A DNA stretch of 5,376 bases from an uncultured Oscillibacter sp. (GTDB taxonomy: Bacteria; Bacillota_A; Clostridia; Oscillospirales; Oscillospiraceae). Below are positions 1 to 5,132 of this stretch, piece after piece; the stretch's first letter is position 1, and every line of letters begins with the position of its first letter. The stretch covers positions 1 to 5,376 of the forward strand of contig CABQCB010000139.1 of the NCBI GenBank assembly GCA_902462475.1. The letters run 5' to 3'. The translations under genes were made by a program, and so were the position numbers. The notes beneath the pieces were generated by a model that saw only the letters and a program-made list of their open reading frames with translations, was not told where the DNA came from and searched no databases.

Positions 1-599
1 TCGGCGTACTTGGTGATGGCCAGCATCCACTGGCTCTTCTCCTTGCGGATGACCTCGCCGCCGCAGCGCTCGCACACGCCCTCCACCACTTCTTCGTTGG
101 CCAGGACGATCTTGCAGCGGGTGCACCAGTTGACGGGCATGGACGCCTTGTAGGCAAGGCCCTTCTTGAACATCTGCAGGAAGATCCACTGGGTCCACTT
201 GTAGTAGCTGGGATCGGTGGTGTTCACCTCACGGTCCCAGTCGAAGGAGTAGCCCAGCATGTGCAGCTGCTTGCGGAAGTTGGACACGTTGTCATGGGTC
301 ACCTTGGCCGGGTGGATGTGGTGCTGCACGGCATAGTTCTCCGTGGGCAGGCCGAAAGCGTCATAGCCGATGGGGAACAGGACATTGTAGCCCTCCATCC
401 GCTTTTTCCGGCAGATGATATCCATAGCGGTAAAAGGACGGGCGTGGCCCACATGCAGGCCCTGACCGGAGGGATAGGGGAACTCGATGAGGCCGAAGAA
501 CTTCTCCCGGCTCTTGTCTCCGGTGACCGCGGTGAAGGGCTTTTCCTCCAGCCACTTTTGCTGCCATTTCTTTTCAATGGCGGTAAAATCGTACTTCAT
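1..599 (-). CDS. leuS: Leucyl-tRNA synthetase, N-terminal 199 residues (3' end outside window)
   Basis: Cytoplasmic class I aminoacyl-tRNA synthetase that charges tRNA-Leu with leucine using ATP. The visible part opens with [16 protein letters not shown], a typical LeuRS start, followed by [21 protein letters not shown] at residues 40-60, which carries the HIGH-class ATP-binding signature as HVGH (49-52). [13 protein letters not shown] (78-90) and [12 protein letters not shown] (119-130) are further LeuRS blocks. A zinc-ribbon-like pair of CxxC motifs (CTRC at 159-162, CERC at 176-179) begins the region leading to the editing domain. The start is ATG at 599, with AAGGAG (607-612) seven bases upstream. 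The gene runs off the left edge, so the editing domain, KMSKS loop and anticodon-binding domain are not visible. It follows its own promoter and a leucine T-box leader, which independently supports the identification. The usual HPRP after the signature reads HARP here. Identity is very secure. Confidence 0.97.
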   Translation of the reverse strand, partial: MKYDFTAIEKKWQQKWLEEKPFTAVTGDKSREKFFGLIEFPYPSGQGLHVGHARPFTAMDIICRKKRMEGYNVLFPIGYDAFGLPTENYAVQHHIHPAKVTHDNVSNFRKQLHMLGYSFDWDREVNTTDPSYYKWTQWIFLQMFKKGLAYKASMPVNWCTRCKIVLANEEVVEGVCERCGGEVIRKEKSQWMLAITKYA

Positions 600-602
600 A
601 TA

Positions 603-612
603 CTCTCTCCTT
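603..612 (-). promoter_or_regulatory. Ribosome binding site of leuS
   Basis: On the minus strand the sequence AAGGAGAGAG lies just before ATGAAGTAC, with the AAGGAG core seven bases from the ATG at 599. It sits downstream of the T-box terminator, so it is transcribed only when the leader reads through. A second ATG overlapping the front of this site (inside CATATGAAGG) is not spaced from any ribosome binding site, which supports the chosen start. Confidence 0.85.
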
Positions 613-629
613 CATATGAGTGAATCAAC

Positions 630-665
630 TAAAAAAACGCCCCTGACCCATCGGTCAGGGGCGTT
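630..665 (-). terminator. T-box intrinsic terminator before leuS
   Basis: On the minus strand AACGCCCCTGACC (653-665) pairs perfectly over 13 bases with GGTCAGGGGCGTT (636-648) across a four-base loop (GATG). A run of seven T (631-637), partly inside the stem, follows. This is a textbook Rho-independent terminator. Its 5' arm contains CGCCCCTG (656-663), which is also the 3' arm of the T-box antiterminator, so the two structures exclude each other. It probably serves both as the leuS attenuator and as the end point for transcripts of the upstream rph-to-rsfS operon, because no other terminator is present between rsfS and leuS. Confidence 0.95.
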
Positions 666-889
666 GGAACGCGATACCACCCTGATTCGGCCGCCGGTCA
701 CCCGGCTGCCCTCAGCGTCCCCCGCGGGGGAACCGGCGGATAACGGCGCCTGCCGTCCCGCCCTACCGACCGGTTCAGGCGGGAAACTCCGGGACCAGTA
801 TACACGAACCTCCCCCACCGGCTCGCAGCAGCCGCCGGCTCTCTGAGGGCGGGAGAATTCGTCTTTCTTCCCATCAAAGTCATTAACAT
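630..889 (-). promoter_or_regulatory. Leucine T-box riboswitch leader (specifier CUG) controlling leuS
   Basis: This cis-acting RNA senses uncharged tRNA-Leu and controls read-through into leuS. In transcript order, Stem I is closed by GGGAA (868-872) with TTCCC (781-785), continued by ACGAA (858-862) with TTCGT (804-808) and CTCCC with GGGAG. The AG-bulge AGAGAG is at 839-844. The specifier loop on the 3' side of Stem I reads GTATACTGGTCCCGGAG; CTG at 796-798 sits at the specifier position, a leucine codon. A CTGAAC motif (773-778) and a GGTAGGG/GACGG/CCGTTATC block (about 737-770) follow, then a long Stem III-like hairpin (691-739). The antiterminator is CAGGG (680-684), the seven-base bulge TGGTATC (673-679), GCG (670-672), and a return arm CGCCCCTG (656-663). 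The bulge fits UGGNANC; its N is U, matching the A discriminator of tRNA-Leu. This explains almost all of the non-coding stretch between rsfS and leuS. The 5' end is estimated from the promoter. Confidence 0.95.
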
Positions 890-893
890 GCCT

Positions 894-922
894 ATTTTAT
901 GAGCGGGATCGTCTTTTGTCAA
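894..922 (-). promoter_or_regulatory. Sigma-A promoter of the leuS T-box transcript
   Basis: On the minus strand a perfect -35 box TTGACA (917-922) is separated by exactly 17 bases from a -10 box TAAAAT (894-899), one mismatch from TATAAT. The predicted transcription start is at about 887-889, roughly 16-20 bases before Stem I of the T-box. The -35 box starts only 19 bases after the rsfS stop codon. The position directly upstream of a T-box leader makes a chance match unlikely. Confidence 0.9.
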
Positions 923-941
923 GGGCGGTTTTATACTTTGC

Positions 942-1304
942 TCAGTCCGCAGTCAGGATGCCGCCCAGGTCCATGGGCTTTCCGTCATGCCACAGCCGCT
1001 CCAGGCCATAGAATTCCCGGGCCTCCTGGGAAAATACATGCACCACCACGCAGCCGTAGTCCAGCAGCACCCAGGTGCCGTCCCGGTAGCCCTCCCGGCG
1101 CAGGGGATCCTCGCCGGCCTGCTCCTTCATGGCCTTTTCCACAGCGCCGCACAGGGCGTTGATCTGGGTGTTGGAGCTGCCGGAGGCGATGACAAAATAG
1201 TCCGCCAGGGTGGTCTGCTCCGTCACCTCGATGGCGCTGATCTCCTTGCCCTTCTTCTCATCCAATGCCTTCACGGCAATCACTGCAAGCTCTTTCGGTG
1301 TCAT
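942..1304 (-). CDS. rsfS: Ribosomal silencing factor RsfS (YbeB/DUF143 family)
   Basis: A small protein that binds ribosomal protein uL14 on the 50S subunit and blocks 30S joining, lowering translation when nutrients are short. The 120-residue length is normal for the family. Recognisable blocks are ALDEKKGKEISAIEV (13-27), TTLADYFVIASGSSNTQINAL (31-51, the most conserved stretch), GYRDGTWVLLDYGCVVVHVFS (72-92) and the C-terminal REFYGLERLWHDG (95-107). The ATG at 1304 is preceded by AAAGGAAG at good spacing. It lies 28 bases behind the LCP gene and is probably the last gene of the operon. The order nadD, yqeK, LCP gene, rsfS is familiar in Clostridia. No terminator follows before the leuS promoter. 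Identity is very secure. Confidence 0.96.
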   Translation of the reverse strand: MTPKELAVIAVKALDEKKGKEISAIEVTEQTTLADYFVIASGSSNTQINALCGAVEKAMKEQAGEDPLRREGYRDGTWVLLDYGCVVVHVFSQEAREFYGLERLWHDGKPMDLGGILTAD

Positions 1305-1332
1305 AGCACGCTTCCTTTCTGTATGGTGATGC

Positions 1333-2919
1333 TCACGCCGCCGGATCCATCACAACGAATCCGGGGTCCGTGGCGCCGGTATTGGGGTCCGTAGTGCCGG
1401 TGCCGGGGTCAGTGGTCCCCGTGCCGGGATCGGTGGTGCCGCTACCCGGGTCGGTGGTCCCTGTGCCGGGATCAGTGGTGCCGGTGCCCGGGTCCGTGGT
1501 CCCTGTACCGGGATCAGTGGTGCCGGTGCCCGGGTCTGTGGTCCCCGTGCCGGGATCGGTGGTACCGGTGCCCGGATCTGTTGTGCCCGGGTCCGTGGTT
1601 CCCGTACCGGGATCGGTGGTGCCGGTGCCCGGATCCGTGGTCCCCGTGCCGGGATCGGTCTCAATGGGCAATCCCGTCTCAGGATCCAGCACATTGCCGT
1701 TTTCATCCACCAGCGGCGTATCCTCCGCGGGTTCCTCCGTAACGGGCTTGGAGGGCTTCACCGGCGGCTGGGCCGCCTTGCTGTCCTCCACATGGCCGGT
1801 GGTGGAACTGACAGAGCCGTCAGAGTTGATGGACATGATGTCCAGATCGCTGAGGGTGCAGGGCTCCACGAAGGGGCTGAGCTTGGTGTTCACCAGCTCC
1901 AAAAGCTCCTCAGCGTTGGGTACCACGTAGGACTGATAGTTCTGATAGGTGCGGCTCCAGCAGGATTTGGGCGTGTTGGGCATGGTGACAAACTCCACGT
2001 TTTCCACCGTCAGCCCGCCCAGGATGGCCTGCTGACCGAACCAGCAGAGATTGGAAAAGCTCAGGTCGGTCTCCACGTTCTTCTCAAAGACCTTGGCAAA
2101 CTGGTTGATCTTGGTGATGTTCTTCACCTGGAGCATCTGCTCCACCACAGCCTGCAAAAACGCCTGCTGGGTCTTGATGCGGCCCAGGTCGCCGTCAGGA
2201 TAGCCGTACTTCATGTTGTTGTCGTGGCGGTAGCGCAGCACCTGCATGGCATCGTCACCGGAGAGCAGGCGATACCCCTTCTCCTGGTGGATGTGCAGGT
2301 CCTGATAGGGGTCGTCATAGTTCATGTCCCGGGGCACATCGAACCACACGCCGCCCATGGCGTCCACGATCTCGCCCACGGCTTCCCACTCCACCACGAT
2401 CTGGTAGTCGGGCTCAAAGCCCACCAGCTGGCTGATCTCCTTGTAGAGGGCCTGGATGCCCTCATCCCCGCCGCCGCCATAGTTGTACACGGCGTTGATG
2501 CGCTTGATGTCGTAGGGGATGTTCACCATGGTGTCCCGGGGGATGGACATGACGGTGGCCTTCTGGTTGGTCACGTCATAGCTGGCCAGCAGCATGGTGT
2601 CCGTGTTGCCGCCGCCGCCGGTATCCCGGCCCAAGATGAGCACCGTATAGTAGTCCTCGCTCTTGCGCTCACCGCTGGACTTGGGACGCACGCCCTCGCC
2701 GTAGTCGATCTCCTCTTTTTCCGTCTCGGTGTCCTTGCCCGGCAGCTCCGGCCGGACGAACAGGCTCTGGCAGGCCACCACCACGATCAGCACCAGTGCC
2801 AGCACCACCGCCACGGCGATGAGGATCTTCTGCTGCCGGGTCAGACGGCTGGGCTTTTTCGGTTTTTTCTGCCGGGGCTCTTTCCCGCCCGCGATTCGCT
2901 TTCCATTCTCTTTTTCCAA
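1333..2919 (-). CDS. LCP (LytR-CpsA-Psr) family cell-wall polymer transferase with repeat tail
   Basis: LCP enzymes act outside the membrane and move undecaprenyl-pyrophosphate-linked polymers such as teichoic acids or wall polysaccharides onto peptidoglycan. The 528-residue product has a basic cytoplasmic N-terminus (1-31, many Lys/Arg), one membrane segment (about 32-49), a charged stalk (55-88), and an LCP domain (about 90-345). Family motifs are LILGRDTGGGGNTDTMLLAS (94-113), VMSIPRDTMV (123-132, with the lipid-pyrophosphate-binding Arg), KRINAVYNYGGG (139-150) and LRYRHDNN followed by GDLGRIKTQQAFL (243-255). In many relatives the Thr of TQQ is Arg. After a Pro/Glu-rich linker (376-420) comes a (DPGTGTT)n tail (422-517) ending DPGFVVMDPAA. 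No LPXTG anchor is visible. The start is TTG at 2919: no in-frame ATG exists before the membrane segment, and AAAGGA lies about ten bases upstream. The start is seven bases past the nadD-yqeK stop, suggesting translational coupling. The polymer transferred cannot be told from sequence. Confidence 0.93.
   Translation of the reverse strand: MEKENGKRIAGGKEPRQKKPKKPSRLTRQQKILIAVAVVLALVLIVVVACQSLFVRPELPGKDTETEKEEIDYGEGVRPKSSGERKSEDYYTVLILGRDTGGGGNTDTMLLASYDVTNQKATVMSIPRDTMVNIPYDIKRINAVYNYGGGGDEGIQALYKEISQLVGFEPDYQIVVEWEAVGEIVDAMGGVWFDVPRDMNYDDPYQDLHIHQEKGYRLLSGDDAMQVLRYRHDNNMKYGYPDGDLGRIKTQQAFLQAVVEQMLQVKNITKINQFAKVFEKNVETDLSFSNLCWFGQQAILGGLTVENVEFVTMPNTPKSCWSRTYQNYQSYVVPNAEELLELVNTKLSPFVEPCTLSDLDIMSINSDGSVSSTTGHVEDSKAAQPPVKPSKPVTEEPAEDTPLVDENGNVLDPETGLPIETDPGTGTTDPGTGTTDPGTGTTDPGTTDPGTGTTDPGTGTTDPGTGTTDPGTGTTDPGTGTTDPGTGTTDPGSGTTDPGTGTTDPGTGTTDPNTGATDPGFVVMDPAA
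1369..1656 (-). repeat. Tandem 21-base repeat encoding (DPGTGTT)n, with 42-base higher-order period
   Basis: The tract is 288 bases, or 96 codons: thirteen 7-residue units plus one shortened 5-residue unit (DPGTT, about 1571-1585). Variants are DPGSGTT and, at the 3' end, DPNTGAT. Although the protein repeat is 7 residues, the DNA alternates between two 21-base versions. On the plus strand one reads gggatcNgtggtgccggtgcc and the other cggRtcNgtggtcccYgtRcc, so the true DNA period over much of the tract is 42 bases. The two units nearest the gene's 3' end are the most diverged. The encoded tail is extracellular, Thr/Pro/Gly/Asp-rich and probably disordered, as expected for a wall-spanning or glycosylatable segment. 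Unit number is likely to vary between strains. Confidence 0.95.
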
Positions 2920-2926
2920 TGTCTTT

Positions 2927-4117
2927 CTATCCTTTCAATGCGTCCCGCGCCTCCAGCGTGGCCCGGTGCACAGGGTTTCCCATATCGGTCATTTCCTGGA
3001 TGGTCATCTCCAGTCCCAAACACAGTCCCTCGTTCAGGTCTTTATAGCATACCTGCCGCAATTTGTCCACCCCCGGAAAATCCCGGGAGGGTTCGATATA
3101 ATCTGCCAGATAGATGATTTTTTCCAGCAGCGTCATGCCGGCGTGGCCGGTGGTGTGCCACCAGATGGCGTTGTAGATCTCCTCGTCCACGCCGAACACG
3201 TCACGGGCCAGGGCGGCGCCGGTCTTGGAGTGGAGCAGCTTGAGCGACACCCGCTCCAGCTCGTCCAGCTGGATACCGTAGTGGTCGCACAGGGCCAGCT
3301 GCGCGTCCATGTCCAGCTTTTTGGTGCAGTCGTGGAGCAGGGCCGCCACCCGGGCCTTTTCCACATCGGCACCGTACCGCTCCGCCAGGCGGATGGCCTC
3401 CTGCTCCGTGCCCAGCACGTGGGGGATGCGCTTGTGCTTGAGGTAGCTCAGCGCCACCGGCCGCAGCTGGGAGATGGACAGGTTCTTCAGATCCGCGTTC
3501 GTGCCGTAGAGGCCCTGGCGAAGGATGTAGCCATACACGGCGGGGGGCAGCAGTGCCCCGCCCGTGCCCTCCGCCAGCTTTTGCCGCAGCTCCGTGGAGG
3601 ATACGTCGATCACGCCGGGGATGGTCAGTGTGAAGATCCGGGCCTGGGGATAAGCCTTATAGAGGTAATCCCGCTGCACGGAAAAAAGCTCCTCCGTGTC
3701 CGCCTCCGTCCGGCCGAAGGCGGCGATGCCCGCAAGGGACAGTATCTTCTCCGGGGCGTGCCAGGCCTGGAGCGTCAAAAACATGTCCGTCCCCATCAAA
3801 AGCCACAGCTCATCGTCTGGATACCGCTCTTTCAGCGCCGCCAGCGTGTCGGAGGTATAGCTCTTTCCCGCGCGGGAAAGCTCCATGTCCAGTACCTCCA
3901 CCTTGCCGTCCAGACCCATCTGCTCGGCGGCCAGGCGGGTCATCTCCAGCCGCTGAGCCGCGGTGGGGCTATGGTCGGGAAGATCCTTGTGGGGCGGAAG
4001 CCCCGCCGGGATCACCAGCAGCTTATCAAGCCGCAAAAGCTCAAACACGGCCCGCGCCGCCGTCACGTGTCCCAGGTGGGGCGGGTTGAACGTGCCGCCG
4101 TAAATACCGATTTTCAT
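2927..4117 (-). CDS. nadD-yqeK: Fused nicotinate-nucleotide adenylyltransferase (NadD) and YqeK-type HD diadenosine tetraphosphatase
   Basis: One 396-residue cytoplasmic polypeptide with two enzymes. The NadD half (1 to about 203) joins ATP and nicotinate mononucleotide to give deamido-NAD, the adenylylation step of NAD synthesis. It shows the nucleotidyltransferase signature GGTFNPPHLGH (7-17), PPHKDLP (41-47), WLLMGTDMFLTLQAWH (105-120) and DVSSTELR (171-178). The C-terminal half (about 212-396) is a YqeK-like HD hydrolase, a family that splits Ap4A symmetrically to two ADP. Metal-ligand candidates are H233, H262-D263 (LLHDCTKK), H296 (LLHSKTG), H321 (WWHTTG) and D339 (YLADYIEP). All expected HD positions are present, so both halves look active. 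In many Firmicutes nadD and yqeK are adjacent separate genes; here a linker of only about ten residues joins them, with no stop or internal start. The ATG at 4117 gives the standard MKIGIYGGTFNPPH start; AGAGG is rather distant (about 14 bases). Confidence 0.95.
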   Translation of the reverse strand: MKIGIYGGTFNPPHLGHVTAARAVFELLRLDKLLVIPAGLPPHKDLPDHSPTAAQRLEMTRLAAEQMGLDGKVEVLDMELSRAGKSYTSDTLAALKERYPDDELWLLMGTDMFLTLQAWHAPEKILSLAGIAAFGRTEADTEELFSVQRDYLYKAYPQARIFTLTIPGVIDVSSTELRQKLAEGTGGALLPPAVYGYILRQGLYGTNADLKNLSISQLRPVALSYLKHKRIPHVLGTEQEAIRLAERYGADVEKARVAALLHDCTKKLDMDAQLALCDHYGIQLDELERVSLKLLHSKTGAALARDVFGVDEEIYNAIWWHTTGHAGMTLLEKIIYLADYIEPSRDFPGVDKLRQVCYKDLNEGLCLGLEMTIQEMTDMGNPVHRATLEARDALKG

Positions 4118-4146
4118 AATATGAATCCGTTCCTCTTTTCATGCAG

Positions 4147-4175
4147 GGCCCGGTACAGCGGCCGGGCGCCGGGCC
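4147..4175 (-). other. GC-rich intercistronic hairpin directly after the yhbY stop
   Basis: On the minus strand GGCCCGG (4169-4175) can pair perfectly with CCGGGCC (4147-4153) across a 15-base loop that is itself GC-rich. The 5' arm begins at the base right after the yhbY TAA. No T-run follows, so it is not an intrinsic terminator. It could protect the 3' end of a processed upstream message or simply reflect high GC. It lies 30 bases before the nadD-yqeK start. Confidence 0.45.
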
Positions 4176-4505
4176 TTACTGGGGCCGCTTTTTTGCCGCC
4201 TTTACCAGCTGGATGCGCTTTTCCTTGGGCTTGGAGTGGCTCTCCCGGTAAAGCACGAACTTGCTGCCGATCACCTGCACCACCTCGCTGCGGGTGGCCT
4301 TGGCCAGTTCCTCCGCCGCAAGCCGGGCATCGTAGTCGATATTGTTGTCCAGCACCCGGCCCTTGATGAGCTCCCGGGCCTCCAGGGCTTCGTCGGCCTG
4401 ACGGATAAGGTTCTCCCCGATGCCGTCCTTGCCGACCTGCAAAATGGTGTCGATGCTGTTGGCCAGGCCTCTGAGCTGGGCCCGCTGTTTGCTTGTCAAT
4501 TCCAT
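4176..4505 (-). CDS. yhbY: YhbY/CRM-domain RNA-binding protein
   Basis: A small ribosome-associated RNA-binding protein of the CRS1/YhbY (CRM) family, linked to 50S subunit assembly. Its 109 residues include the full CRM fold: MELTSKQRAQLRGLANSI (1-18), ILQVGKDGIGENLIRQADEAL (21-41) with the family GxxG loop as GKDG, ARELIKGRVLDN (43-54), and EVVQVIGSKFVLYRES (74-89). A short basic tail (SKPKEKRIQLVKAAKKRPQ) may add RNA contacts and makes it a little longer than the usual 96-104 residues. The ATG at 4505 has AGGAG (4511-4515) five bases upstream. It follows rdgB by 22 bases, clearly the same transcript. Family assignment is firm; the exact role in this organism is inferred. Confidence 0.94.
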   Translation of the reverse strand: MELTSKQRAQLRGLANSIDTILQVGKDGIGENLIRQADEALEARELIKGRVLDNNIDYDARLAAEELAKATRSEVVQVIGSKFVLYRESHSKPKEKRIQLVKAAKKRPQ

Positions 4506-4527
4506 AGCTTCTCCTACTGTCAGACGT

Positions 4528-5118
4528 TTATTTGTTCAAATAAGTTGCCAATTTTTCAGAAAAATCCCGCAGGGCCTTGCCCCGGTGGGAAATGGTGCTC
4601 TTCTCCTCCGCCGTCAGCTGGCCGAAGGTCTTGCCCTTCTCGGGCACCAGAAACACCGGATCGTAGCCAAAGCCTCCCTCTCCCATGGGAGCAAAGGCGA
4701 TGGCGCCGTCGCACTGTCCCTCGGCCGTCAGCTCGTCGCCGTTGGGGAAGGCGCAGGCGATGGCACAGGTGAAGTGGGCCTTCCGGGTGGTCTGGCCCCG
4801 CATGGAGTTCAAAAGCAGCGTATAGCGGCCCTTGTCGTCCAGGCCTTCTCCGCCGTAGCGGGCGGAATACACGCCGGGGCCGCCGTTGAGGGCGTCCACG
4901 CACAATCCGGAGTCGTCGGCGATGGCGGGCAGGCCGGCGGCAGCGCAGATGGCCTTGGCCTTGAGCATGGCGTTTTCGGCGAAAGTGGTTCCCGTCTCCT
5001 CCACGTCCACGGTGATGCCCACATCCGCGGGGCTGACCACCTCCACGCCATACTGGCTCAAAATCGCGGCCATCTCCCGCAGCTTTCCGGGATTGTGGGT
5101 TGCAAGAATAAATTTCAT
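4528..5118 (-). CDS. rdgB: XTP/dITP pyrophosphatase (non-canonical purine NTPase)
   Basis: A cytoplasmic house-cleaning enzyme that hydrolyses XTP, ITP and dITP to monophosphate plus pyrophosphate, keeping deaminated purines out of DNA and RNA. The 196-residue length is standard for the Ham1/RdgB family. Motifs in order: ATHNPGKLREM (6-16, substrate binding), EETGTTFAENAMLKAKA (40-56), AIADDSGLCVDALNGGPGVYSARYGG (65-90, with the acidic metal-binding residues), GFGYDPVFLVPEKGKTF (149-165), and AEEKSTISHRGKAL (170-183, base recognition). The ATG at 5118 has AAGGAGG (5126-5132) seven bases upstream, a near-ideal site. It sits 96 bases after the end of rph and just before yhbY; rph next to rdgB is a frequent bacterial pair. 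Nothing looks degraded. Confidence 0.97.
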   Translation of the reverse strand: MKFILATHNPGKLREMAAILSQYGVEVVSPADVGITVDVEETGTTFAENAMLKAKAICAAAGLPAIADDSGLCVDALNGGPGVYSARYGGEGLDDKGRYTLLLNSMRGQTTRKAHFTCAIACAFPNGDELTAEGQCDGAIAFAPMGEGGFGYDPVFLVPEKGKTFGQLTAEEKSTISHRGKALRDFSEKLATYLNK

Positions 5119-5125
5119 GCGGCTT

Positions 5126-5132
5126 CCTCCTT
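5126..5132 (-). promoter_or_regulatory. Strong ribosome binding site of rdgB
   Basis: AAGGAGG on the minus strand, seven bases from the rdgB ATG, is close to the full anti-Shine-Dalgarno complement and fixes the start at 5118. An additional purine-rich run (GGAGGAA) lies about ten bases further upstream. Confidence 0.85.

Noticed and set aside
487..846. Plus-strand frame across the leuS start and T-box leader
   Set aside because: It runs through a well-supported riboswitch and terminator, has no good ribosome binding site, and encodes a low-complexity product without motifs.
612..922. Minus-strand short frames inside the leader, possible leader peptides
   Set aside because: They cross the structured T-box elements and lack Shine-Dalgarno sites; T-box control does not use leader peptides, and no leucine-codon run is present.
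1369..1656. CRISPR array interpretation of the regular repeats
   Set aside because: The units are contiguous without spacers, keep a reading frame and encode a clear peptide repeat inside a gene.
1370..1930. Plus-strand open frame encoding VVPVPGS repeats that could look like an elastin-like protein
   Set aside because: It is the exact antisense of the (DPGTGTT)n repeat; the repeat is explained by the real LCP gene on the minus strand.
1792..3117. A 441-codon plus-strand open frame rich in His, Val, Leu and Gly
   Set aside because: It is the opposite-strand shadow of the LCP gene; the His/Val/Leu-rich composition mirrors antisense codons and no motif is present.
4118..4150. TATTAT before the nadD-yqeK ATG as a -10 box
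   Set aside because: It overlaps the start codon region, leaves no room for a start site before the ATG, and has no -35 partner.
2729..4366. A 545-codon open frame on the plus strand
   Set aside because: It lies antisense to nadD-yqeK and the LCP gene, both of which have clear family motifs. Its composition (Gly/Arg/Val/His/Gln/Leu-rich) is what high third-position GC produces on the opposite strand, and no domain is recognisable.
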